Below are positions 17,700-24,513 of a stretch of 64,000 nucleotides of DNA, in pieces. This DNA comes from Roseiterribacter gracilis. Its GTDB lineage: Bacteria > Pseudomonadota > Alphaproteobacteria > BOG-932 > Roseiterribacteraceae. Position 1 is the stretch's first letter; every line of letters starts with the position of its first letter. The notes below the pieces were generated by a model that saw only the letters and a program-made list of their open reading frames with translations, did not search any database and was not told where the DNA came from. The DNA lies in the NCBI GenBank assembly GCA_018332375.1, contig BOPV01000001.1:744001-808000 (forward strand), written 5' to 3'. The translations under genes and the position numbers were made by a program.

Positions 17700-18599
17700 T
17701 CAGCGGCGGCGCGAGATACGGCGCGAGCCGTCCGCCGCGCGTTCGACCGTGATCGGACGGATCTGCGCCAAGGCTTCGAGGAAGTTGTCGGGGCGTCGCG
17801 GATCGAACACGCCGCTGACCGGCAGGTCGCCGATGTCACTGTCGGAAATCAGGATCGGGCGATCGACATAGCGGTTCACTTCGTCGATCACGTCGCGCAG
17901 CTTCTGCCCGTCGACATCCAGCTTGCCGCGCACCCAGGCGACCGAGCGCGCATCGAGATCGCGTTTCAGCGCGTGGATGCGCGAGCCGCGCGTGATGGTC
18001 AGCAATTGCGTTGCGCCAAGCTTCTCGCTGGACGGGCCCGCTTCGTCGCGCACGTCGACTGTGCCTTCTGTGACGGAGACGAGAATTTCCTGCGGACGCA
18101 ACGCGACCGCATATTCGGTCCCAGTTGCACGGGCCTTGATCCGGTCGGCTTCGACTTCGAACGGACGGAAGCTTTCATATGCGACGCGGAACAGTGCCTG
18201 GCCGCGCTGCACCGTCACCGATCGCGACAGCGGCGTGATGCGAACGTCGAGTTCGGTCTCTGCATCGATGGTCACGTCGGACCCGTCGGCGAGCTGGATC
18301 GTACGTAGGTCGCCTTTGCCGGTGATCACATGGCGCTCGTCGACCCGGTCGCGCCACAGCAAGCCGGCCAGCATCAACAACGCTGCAGCGGCCATCAGCG
18401 TTGCGGCACGCCAGTGATAGCGGCCAGCGGGCTCGTCCAGCAATTCACCCGAGCGAATACGGTAATTGCGTGCGGCTTCGTCGAAGGCAACGCGATGGCG
18501 CGGATCCGCCGTCAACCAGGCTTCAAACGAAGCGAGGATTGCGGGTTCGGTCACGCCGCTGCGAAGCCGCGCGACCCACTGGGCTGCCTCTTCCCTCAT
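17700..18599 (-). CDS. FecR-family anti-sigma/sigma regulator
   Basis: The 299-aa protein has the FecR layout: a cytoplasmic N-terminal helical domain (EEAAQWVARLRSG, FEAWLTADPRHRVAFDEA), one membrane helix at about 87-102, the FecR beta domain starting near residue 115 (KGDLRTIQLADGSDVTID), and a C-terminal STN-like domain ending in a basic tail. Such proteins carry the signal from the STN domain of the receptor to an ECF sigma factor. Unusually, no ECF sigma gene precedes it: the 197 bases upstream contain no sigma-factor frame. The partner sigma factor must be elsewhere or lost. Confidence 0.9.
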   Translation of the reverse strand: MREEAAQWVARLRSGVTEPAILASFEAWLTADPRHRVAFDEAARNYRIRSGELLDEPAGRYHWRAATLMAAAALLMLAGLLWRDRVDERHVITGKGDLRTIQLADGSDVTIDAETELDVRITPLSRSVTVQRGQALFRVAYESFRPFEVEADRIKARATGTEYAVALRPQEILVSVTEGTVDVRDEAGPSSEKLGATQLLTITRGSRIHALKRDLDARSVAWVRGKLDVDGQKLRDVIDEVNRYVDRPILISDSDIGDLPVSGVFDPRRPDNFLEALAQIRPITVERAADGSRRISRRR

Positions 18600-18796
18600 C
18601 GCCTTCTGACGCGGTTGTCCGCGTTCCTTGCGGCGGCGCCGACTCCAGCGCCGCAGTCGGGGATGTCATGCCACGACGCTGCGGCCCGCGCACGCGTTCG
18701 ATTGGGTCATTCATAGGAACGACACGCGGCCTGCGGATGTAGGGATGCACGCGCACGCGCAGTGCGCGAGAAAATGAATGGTCAGGCCACGCTTGG
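18600..18796. other. gap upstream of fecR-like gene, no gene seen
   Basis: These 197 bases separate the FecR-like gene from the next leftward gene. Short open frames occur on both strands, but none resembles an ECF sigma factor or has a ribosome binding site. I see no terminator with a T-tract. Confidence 0.5.
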
Positions 18797-19135
18797 CTAC
18801 GAAGCGCGGCGCGCGTCGGGCAGGGGGACCTCGACCGGCGGTTTCATGCGGATCGAGACATGCAGACCAAGACGCCGCCAATGCATCGCCGCGACTTGCG
18901 CCGCACGGCGCAAGCGCATGGCCATCAATGGCTGTCGTCCACCGGCAAGCTCGGTCCAGGACGGCACCCACAGCACGACACGTTTTGCGATGGGGAACTC
19001 GTCGTAGCGGAAGGTGACGGTGCGCCCGTCGATTCCGATCTCGATCAAGTCGCTCGTGACACGCAACGCGCTGCCCGGTTCGGGCGCGACGCCGCGCAAA
19101 CGAAGATCCATCGGGAAGGTCAAAATCTCGCCCAT
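18797..19135 (-). CDS. hypothetical protein (112 aa)
   Basis: The predicted protein alternates beta-strand-like stretches (SDLIEIGIDGRTVTFRYDEF, VVLWVPSW) with a C-terminal basic helix (MAMRLRRAAQVAAMHWRR). The composition looks coding and differs from the opposite strand, but I recognise no family. A longer frame to 19183 adds a less plausible leader. It lies between the FecR/TonB operon and the lexA-side small genes and may be cotranscribed with the latter. Confidence 0.45.
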   Translation of the reverse strand: MGEILTFPMDLRLRGVAPEPGSALRVTSDLIEIGIDGRTVTFRYDEFPIAKRVVLWVPSWTELAGGRQPLMAMRLRRAAQVAAMHWRRLGLHVSIRMKPPVEVPLPDARRAS

Positions 19136-19243
19136 GCCAGATGCAAGTCGGAAAGGGCGGTTTGCGTTCCGCGCGCGCGGCAAAAACCTATGCGCAAAAA
19201 TCCGCGTAGCGGCGGTGGCCTCGAGTCGGCCGGGCGACTCCGA

Positions 19244-19348
19244 TCAGCCCAACTCCGTGATCAACGCGGCCGTGCACACCGCAACGATCGATGCACCGAA
19301 GAAGAAAAGCTGCGCCTTCAACCAGGCGGCCTGCCAAACGTCATCCAT
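19244..19348 (-). CDS. 34-aa single-pass membrane micropeptide
   Basis: The frame encodes a short polar N-terminus (MDDVWQAAWLK), then one continuous hydrophobic helix rich in Phe, Ala and Val, and ends ITELG. GGAG lies 8 bases upstream of the ATG. The helix and ribosome binding site support a real membrane micropeptide, but no family is known to me. It lies downstream of lexA and the 66-aa gene in the same direction. Confidence 0.5.
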   Translation of the reverse strand: MDDVWQAAWLKAQLFFFGASIVAVCTAALITELG

Positions 19349-19391
19349 TGCGCATCTCCGTTACGAGTTGTTGCAGCGAGGGTGATTGCGG

Positions 19392-19592
19392 CTAACGCCG
19401 CCGGATCCGTGCGACCAGGTTCCGTCGTTCGTCGACGCGGACCAGCGCGTCTTCGATCGCCGTATCGATCGCGTCGAGTTCGTATTCGCGTTCGCTGGGA
19501 ACGTAATTCCGCCCGCGCAGCGACACTGGATAGGAGCCGACGAAGGCGCCGTTTTCGCGGTACAGATCGACAATGCGGATGCAGCCGTTCAT
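19392..19592 (-). CDS. hypothetical protein (66 aa)
   Basis: A small soluble protein, beginning MNGCIRIVDLYRENGAFVG and ending in a strongly basic tail (LVARIRRR). The first half looks like a beta sheet and the second like a helix rich in Asp and Glu. It starts 15 bases after the lexA stop, so it is probably read from the lexA transcript and may be SOS-regulated with it. No family is recognised. Confidence 0.55.
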   Translation of the reverse strand: MNGCIRIVDLYRENGAFVGSYPVSLRGRNYVPSEREYELDAIDTAIEDALVRVDERRNLVARIRRR

Positions 19593-19606
19593 CGCGCGCC
19601 TACGGA

Positions 19607-20350
19607 TCAATATTTCCGGATCAGGCCGACCAGACGGCCTTGGACCTTCACGCGCTCGGCACCGAAAATCTGCACCTTGTGCGCAGCGTTCGCAGGTTCC
19701 AGCGCGATCGTGTTGCCCTTCTTGCGGAAGCGTTTGAGCGTCGCTTCCTGATCATCGATCAGTGCCACGACGATCTGCCCTGTCTCGGCGGTTTCGCAGC
19801 GCTGAATGACAACCGTGTCGCCATCCAGAATGCCTTCGTCCTGCATGGAATCGCCGGCGACTTTGAGCGCGTAGAAGTCACCGCTGCCGACCATGTCGGG
19901 CGGAACTTCGACCGACGTGCCTTGATCGCGCAGCGCCTCGATCGGCGTACCGGCTGCGATCTTGCCGTAGAGCGGGAGGTTGACGGCGGCGCGTTCGAGA
20001 TCGCCGGTTAGGCGCTCGACCGGGCGGCCCGAGAGAACCGCCGAGAAATCGCCTTTGATGACGCTGGGCCGGAACGGCGCCACGTTGCTGCGCGCGGCAG
20101 GCCGCGGCGGCATTAACGGCGTACCGCTGCGCGTACCTTCGGGCAGACGCACCACTTCCAGCGCGCGGGCGCGATGGGCGAGGCGGCGCAGAAAGCCGCG
20201 CTCCTCAAGCGCCGTGATCAGCCGGTGGATGCCGGATTTCGACTTGAGGCCAAGCGCGTCTTTCATTTCGTCGAAAGACGGCGCCACACCTTCGGCGGCG
20301 ACCCGCTCGTGGATGAGCATCAGCAGCTCGTGCTGCTTGCGCGTGAGCAT
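19607..20350 (-). CDS. lexA: LexA repressor
   Basis: The 247-aa protein is LexA, the SOS repressor and self-cleaving protease. It has the N-terminal winged-helix domain ([17 protein letters not shown], with recognition helix near 36-50), the Ala-Gly cleavage site at 133-134 (KIAAGTP), the catalytic Ser168 (GDSMQ) and Lys206. The linker is somewhat long, as usual in alphaproteobacteria. GGGGAAG precedes the ATG. A perfect GTTC-N7-GTTC LexA box lies 60-74 bases upstream, indicating autoregulation. In many alphaproteobacteria moaC and moeA lie between trpC and lexA; here they are missing. Confidence 0.96.
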   Translation of the reverse strand: MLTRKQHELLMLIHERVAAEGVAPSFDEMKDALGLKSKSGIHRLITALEERGFLRRLAHRARALEVVRLPEGTRSGTPLMPPRPAARSNVAPFRPSVIKGDFSAVLSGRPVERLTGDLERAAVNLPLYGKIAAGTPIEALRDQGTSVEVPPDMVGSGDFYALKVAGDSMQDEGILDGDTVVIQRCETAETGQIVVALIDDQEATLKRFRKKGNTIALEPANAAHKVQIFGAERVKVQGRLVGLIRKY

Positions 20351-20409
20351 CGCGTTCTTCCCCTAAAGGGCCGGCCCCGGACTGGAACGAACCGGCAACT
20401 CTTGAGGGT

Positions 20410-20424
20410 GTTCTACGAACGTTC
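20410..20424. promoter_or_regulatory. LexA operator (SOS box) of lexA
   Basis: The sequence GTTC, seven bases, GTTC (GAAC-N7-GAAC on the lexA strand) exactly matches the alphaproteobacterial LexA box. Its position upstream of lexA fits autoregulation. Confidence 0.8.
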
Positions 20425-20439
20425 CTGGTGAGTCGTCAA

Positions 20440-20462
20440 GTGCGGGTGCATGGCGCCCGCAC
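20440..20462. terminator. hairpin between trpC and lexA
   Basis: A 7-bp stem (GTGCGGG with CCCGCAC) with a 9-base loop. It overlaps the edge of the first REP-like unit. It lacks a T-tract, so a terminator role for trpC is only possible. Confidence 0.4.
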
Positions 20463-20483
20463 CCCCGCGAAGCCGGGGGCCCA
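20458..20483 (-). repeat. REP-like palindromic unit A
   Basis: A 26-base unit whose reverse complement begins TGGGCCCCCGG. It forms a 6-bp GC stem and matches unit B (20531-20556) at 20 of 26 positions in inverted orientation. GC-rich palindromes of this general kind are common between genes in alphaproteobacteria. Confidence 0.65.
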
Positions 20484-20530
20484 TTTCAATGCTCTCGCGG
20501 CCTTTTCTTGTATGTGCTCGATGCCAACCA

Positions 20531-20556
20531 TGGATCCCCGCCCTCGCGGGGACGCG
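20531..20556 (+). repeat. REP-like palindromic unit B
   Basis: A 26-base unit beginning TGGATCCCCGC with a 6-bp stem (CCCCGC with GCGGGG). With unit A it forms an inverted pair separated by 47 bases, just beyond the trpC stop. Confidence 0.65.
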
Positions 20557-20568
20557 CTGCGCACGCTT

Positions 20569-21363
20569 TCAAACGCCCAGCAAAGCCCGGGTGGCGGCCT
20601 CGAGATCCGGCAGGCGCAGCAGGGACTCGCCAACCAGGAAGCGCCGCGCGCCGACTTTGTGCAGCCGTTCCAGGTCGGCGCGGGTCTTGAGACCGCTCTC
20701 GGCGACCAAGGCGGCGCCCGCCGGGAGCAGAGAGCTAAGCTCCTCCGTCGTGGCGAGATCAGTAACGAGCGTGCGTAGGTTGCGGTTGTTGACGCCGAGC
20801 ATAGTCGCGCCGAGCGCGGCACCGCGTTCGAATTCTTCGCGGTCATGCGCCTCCACCAGCACGTCCAGCCCGTACGACCGCGCCGCGTCGAACAATTCGC
20901 GCAACGTCGCGTCGTCCAGTGCTGCGACGATCAGCAAGGCGCAATCGGCGCCCATGGCGCGGGTCTCGGCGAGCTGCCACGGGTCGACGATGAAGTCTTT
21001 GCGCAACACCGGCAGCGACGTCGCGTTGCGTGCCGCGTGCAGGTCGGATTCGGTGCCGCCGAAATAGGGCAGGTCGGTCAACACCGACAGGCACGCAGCG
21101 CCGGCGCGTTCGTAGGCCTGCGCCAGCTGCGCCGGATCGAAGCCAGGACGGATGTCGCCGCCGCTGGGGCTTTTGCGTTTCAGCTCGGCGATCAGCGCAT
21201 CCTTGCCGGCCGCTACTTTGCGCGACAGCGCAGCTTCGAAGCCGCGCACCGGCGACGCGTCGCGTGCGCGCTTTTCCATCTCGGCGAGCGAGGCTTGCGC
21301 CTTGCGCTGCGTGGTCTCAGTCCGCGTGTCGGCAAGAATGCGAACCAGCACGTCGTTGCTCAT
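20569..21363 (-). CDS. trpC: indole-3-glycerol phosphate synthase
   Basis: The 264-aa TIM-barrel enzyme performs the ring closure step of tryptophan synthesis. Family residues are visible: IAELKRKSPSGG (catalytic Lys), SVLTDLPYFGG, LPVLRKDFIVDPWQ, LVEAHDREE, GVNNRNLRTL and VAESGL. Length is normal and it is monofunctional, not fused to TrpF. Its ATG overlaps the TGA of trpD, so translation is coupled. It is the last trp gene of the run before the REP-like pair. Confidence 0.97.
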   Translation of the reverse strand: MSNDVLVRILADTRTETTQRKAQASLAEMEKRARDASPVRGFEAALSRKVAAGKDALIAELKRKSPSGGDIRPGFDPAQLAQAYERAGAACLSVLTDLPYFGGTESDLHAARNATSLPVLRKDFIVDPWQLAETRAMGADCALLIVAALDDATLRELFDAARSYGLDVLVEAHDREEFERGAALGATMLGVNNRNLRTLVTDLATTEELSSLLPAGAALVAESGLKTRADLERLHKVGARRFLVGESLLRLPDLEAATRALLGV

Positions 21364-22385
21364 GGCGTACCTTGCGTGACTTGGATCAGCCCATCGAGCG
21401 CGCGCTTGGCTTTGCCCTGGTCGACCGATGAAGCTGCCATCGCAGCCGCATCGCGGATCGAGCCGGCAGCACCCGCGACGATCAAGGTCGCGGCCGCGTT
21501 GAGCACGACGATGTCGCGATAGGGCCCCTTCGTGCCGTCCAGCAGCAGCCGCAGCGCATGCGCATTGTGCTCGGCGTCACCACCGCGCACTGCGTCGATC
21601 GGTGCTTCGGCCAAGTCGGCGTCGCGCGGCGCGATCGCGAATTCGCTGCGCTTGCCGTCTGCCAGCGCGATGACGTGCGACGGACCCGACAGCGACAGCT
21701 CGTCCAGACCGCCATGACCATGCACGATCCAGAAGGCTTCGGCACCAAGCCGTTGCAGCACGTCGGCCATCATCTGCTGCTTGTCGGCCAGTGCGACGCC
21801 CAGCAGCTGTCGTTTGACGCCGGCCGGATTGGCCAACGGTCCGGTCAGGTTGAACAAGGTCCGCAGCGCAAGTTCGCCGCGCGTCGGACCGACATGGCGC
21901 ATCGACGGGTGATGCCGCGTCGCCATCAGGAACGCGACTTTGTGCATCGCCAGCGAATTCTCGAGCGCAGCAAGCGGCGGATCGAGCCGGACTCCCAACG
22001 CTTCGAGCACGTCGGCGGCACCAGACTTGGACGAGGCGGCGCGATTGCCATGTTTGGCAACCGGCACGCCGCAACCAGCGACGACGAACGCGGCCGCGGT
22101 TGAGATGTTCAGCGTGTGCGCGCCGTCACCACCGGTGCCGCAGCAATCGACTGCACCGGCCGGTGCGTGCACGCGCTCCATGCGGGCGCGCATCGTGCGT
22201 ACGGCGCCGACGATCTCGTCGATGCTCTCGCCGCGCATGGCCAAGGCCATCAGGAACGCGCCCATCTGCGCCTGCGTCGCGTCGCCGGCCATCATGACGT
22301 CAAAGGCGTGGCGTGCCTCGTCTTCGGCGAGGATCGCGCCGCTCACCAGCTTGGCGAGCAGCGGTTTCAAACTACGCTCGGTCAT
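21360..22385 (-). CDS. trpD: anthranilate phosphoribosyltransferase
   Basis: The 341-aa enzyme transfers phosphoribose from PRPP to anthranilate. It shows the glycine-rich PRPP site [15 protein letters not shown], the [21 protein letters not shown] region and the [20 protein letters not shown]-type loop (here [20 protein letters not shown]). The start overlaps the end of trpG and its end overlaps the start of trpC, giving a fully coupled trpG-trpD-trpC unit. Confidence 0.97.
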   Translation of the reverse strand: MTERSLKPLLAKLVSGAILAEDEARHAFDVMMAGDATQAQMGAFLMALAMRGESIDEIVGAVRTMRARMERVHAPAGAVDCCGTGGDGAHTLNISTAAAFVVAGCGVPVAKHGNRAASSKSGAADVLEALGVRLDPPLAALENSLAMHKVAFLMATRHHPSMRHVGPTRGELALRTLFNLTGPLANPAGVKRQLLGVALADKQQMMADVLQRLGAEAFWIVHGHGGLDELSLSGPSHVIALADGKRSEFAIAPRDADLAEAPIDAVRGGDAEHNAHALRLLLDGTKGPYRDIVVLNAAATLIVAGAAGSIRDAAAMAASSVDQGKAKRALDGLIQVTQGTP

Positions 22386-22957
22386 TGTTTGGCGAGCTCG
22401 AGAAAGTTGCGCAGCAGCGCGTGCCCATGTTCGGACGCGATGCTTTCGGGATGAAACTGCACACCGTGCAACGGCAGTTCCTTGTGGCGCAGACCCATGA
22501 TCAGGCCGTCATCGGTCTCGGCATTGATCGTCAGCGAGTCGGGCAGCGTGTCGCGCGCGACGATCAGCGAGTGATAGCGCGTGGCCTGGAACGGCGAGGG
22601 CAGGGTCGCGAACACGCCGTCGGCGTCGTGGTTGATCGGGCTGACTTTGCCGTGCATCGGTGCCGGTGCGCGCACGACTTTGCCACCGAATTTCTGGCCG
22701 ATGGCCTGATGGCCAAGACACACGCCCAAGAGCGGCGTGCGGGTTGCGGCGGCGCGGTCGATCATGTCGAGACAGATGCCGGCGCGATCGGGATCGCACG
22801 GACCGGGCGACAGCACGATCGCCGACGGTTTCTTCGCCAGCGCCTGGTCGGCGGTCAGCGTGTCGTTGCGGTGGACTTCGACCTCGACACCGAGATCGCC
22901 CAGATACTGGACGAGGTTGAAGGTGAAGCTGTCGTAATTGTCGATGAGCAGAAGCAT
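22382..22957 (-). CDS. trpG: anthranilate synthase glutaminase component
   Basis: The 191-aa class I glutamine amidotransferase supplies ammonia to TrpE. The nucleophile Cys is in [10 protein letters not shown], the His-Glu pair in [10 protein letters not shown], and the N-terminus [20 protein letters not shown] is canonical. GAGGA precedes the ATG. A 105-base gap containing a short hairpin and a 17-codon frame separates it from trpE. The same subunit may also serve aminodeoxychorismate synthase, which cannot be excluded by sequence. Confidence 0.96.
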   Translation of the reverse strand: MLLLIDNYDSFTFNLVQYLGDLGVEVEVHRNDTLTADQALAKKPSAIVLSPGPCDPDRAGICLDMIDRAAATRTPLLGVCLGHQAIGQKFGGKVVRAPAPMHGKVSPINHDADGVFATLPSPFQATRYHSLIVARDTLPDSLTINAETDDGLIMGLRHKELPLHGVQFHPESIASEHGHALLRNFLELAKQ

Positions 22958-22979
22958 GCGGGAATCCTCAAGCGAAGGC

Positions 22980-22995
22980 GCCCGCTGTGGCGGGC
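22980..22995 (-). promoter_or_regulatory. stem-loop upstream of trpG
   Basis: A 6-bp GC stem (GCCCGC with GCGGGC, extendable to 8 pairs with one G-U) and a 4-base loop ends 23 bases before trpG. It lies just after a 17-codon frame with one Trp codon (22997-23050). It has no T-tract, so it may act on translation, or be incidental. Confidence 0.35.
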
Positions 22996-23062
22996 ACTAC
23001 TGAGCGGCTGTCCGGAAACGGCCGCGCCATCGCTGGGTCTGCTTCGTCATGCGGGCGGCACC

Positions 23063-24508
23063 CTAGTTGCGCTGCGCGCCAGAGGCTAGTGCCTCTTCCG
23101 CCGCACGGACCAGGGCCCGCGCCTTGTTGACGGTCTCTTGGTACTCGGCGTCGGCGTCGCTGTCGGCGACCACGCCGCCGCCTGCCTGCACGAACAGCGT
23201 GCCGTCTTTGACCACGCCGGTGCGCAGCGCGATGCAGGTGTCCATCGAACCATCGGCGCCGAAATAGCCGATGCAGCCGGCATAGACGCCGCGGCGCGTC
23301 TTCTCCAGCTCGTCGATGATTTCCATCGCGCGCACTTTGGGTGCCCCCGACACAGTGCCAGCCGGAAAGCCCGCCGACAGCGCGTCCAGTGCATCGTATT
23401 TCTCGTCCAGCTCGCCAACCACGTTCGACACGATGTGCATTACGTGGCTGTAGCGTTCGACGATCATCTGCTGCGTCACGCGCACCGTGCCGGTCTTGGC
23501 GATGCGGCCGACATCGTTGCGGCCGAGATCGAGCAGCATCAGATGTTCGGCAAGCTCCTTCGGATCGGCGAGAAGTTCGTCGGCCAGCGCCTGATCTTCG
23601 TCGGGCGTACGGCCGCGCGGACGCGTGCCCGCAATCGGGCGGATCGTGACTTCACGGCCGCGCAAGCGAACCAGAATTTCCGGGCTCGAACCGACGATCT
23701 GAAAGCCGCCGAAATCGAGGAAGAACAAAAACGGCGACGGGTTCAGACGGCGCAGCGCGCGATAGAGATCGAAGGCGTCGCGGCCGAACGGCACCGTGAA
23801 GCGCTGCGACGGCACGACCTGAAACGCGTCGCCGGCGCGGATGTACTCGCGCGCGGTTTCGACCATGGTGCGATACTCGTCCTTGCTCGTGTTCGAGCGC
23901 GGTTCGAGGCGCGGCGGCTCGGTCGCAAGACGCGGCGGTTCGGCGGGCAATTGCACCGACAGATTCTCGACCACCTTGTCGAGACGCCGCTCGGCCGACG
24001 GCACGTCACCATCGCGCACCACCGTTACCAGCACGATCGTGCGTTCGACATTGTCGAACACCGCGACCACGGTCGGCCGCAGCAACATCGCTTCGGGCAC
24101 GCCGAGTTCGTTTTGGTGACGATCGGGCAGGCGCTCGATCAGACGCACCATGTCGTAGCCGAGATAGCCGAACAGGCCGGCTGCGATCGGCGGCAGGCCG
24201 CGCGGAAGCTCGACCCGGCTTTCGGCAAGCAGGCGGCGCAACGACGCGAACGGCGCGTCCGGTTCGGCGACCGCGCCGGTGCCGCGATCGATCGAGGCCC
24301 AAGGTTTTTGATTGGGGCCTGCATCGCAGCGCCAGATCAGATCGGGATCGAGCCCGATTGCGCTGAAGCGCCCCAGCGCGTTACCGCCTTCAACCGACTC
24401 CAGCAGAAACGCGTGCCGATGGCGCGGCATGAGTTTCAACATCGCGGAGACAGGCGTCTCCAGATCGGCGACCAGCCGCCGCGACAGAACCTGCGGCGTC
24501 GATGACAT
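23063..24508 (-). CDS. trpE: anthranilate synthase component I
   Basis: The 481-aa protein converts chorismate to anthranilate with TrpG. It shows the chorismate-enzyme core: PSPFLFFLDFGGFQIVGSSPE, RPIAGTRPRGRT, the LDLGRNDVGRI segment, and the GTVSGAPKVRAMEIIDELE signature. The N-terminal domain carries the presumed Trp feedback site (LLESVEGG). It starts five bases after ppiD ends, which is the usual alphaproteobacterial linkage, so it is probably transcribed from the ppiD promoter. Confidence 0.96.
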   Translation of the reverse strand: MSSTPQVLSRRLVADLETPVSAMLKLMPRHRHAFLLESVEGGNALGRFSAIGLDPDLIWRCDAGPNQKPWASIDRGTGAVAEPDAPFASLRRLLAESRVELPRGLPPIAAGLFGYLGYDMVRLIERLPDRHQNELGVPEAMLLRPTVVAVFDNVERTIVLVTVVRDGDVPSAERRLDKVVENLSVQLPAEPPRLATEPPRLEPRSNTSKDEYRTMVETAREYIRAGDAFQVVPSQRFTVPFGRDAFDLYRALRRLNPSPFLFFLDFGGFQIVGSSPEILVRLRGREVTIRPIAGTRPRGRTPDEDQALADELLADPKELAEHLMLLDLGRNDVGRIAKTGTVRVTQQMIVERYSHVMHIVSNVVGELDEKYDALDALSAGFPAGTVSGAPKVRAMEIIDELEKTRRGVYAGCIGYFGADGSMDTCIALRTGVVKDGTLFVQAGGGVVADSDADAEYQETVNKARALVRAAEEALASGAQRN

Positions 24509-24513
24509 GCGTC

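Noticed and set aside
15190-17871. 893-codon open frame on the plus strand opposite the STN-TonB receptor gene
   Set aside because: It is the complement of a clear receptor gene in a GC-rich genome; its translation shows no domain and is Arg/His-rich, as expected for an antisense frame. The same applies to long frames at 5553-7559, 678-2384 and 11201-12847.
18523-18756. Leftward frame overlapping the FecR-like gene start as a possible ECF sigma factor remnant
   Set aside because: It begins MNDPIERV but contains no sigma region 2 or 4 pattern, and most of it overlaps the regulator gene in another frame.
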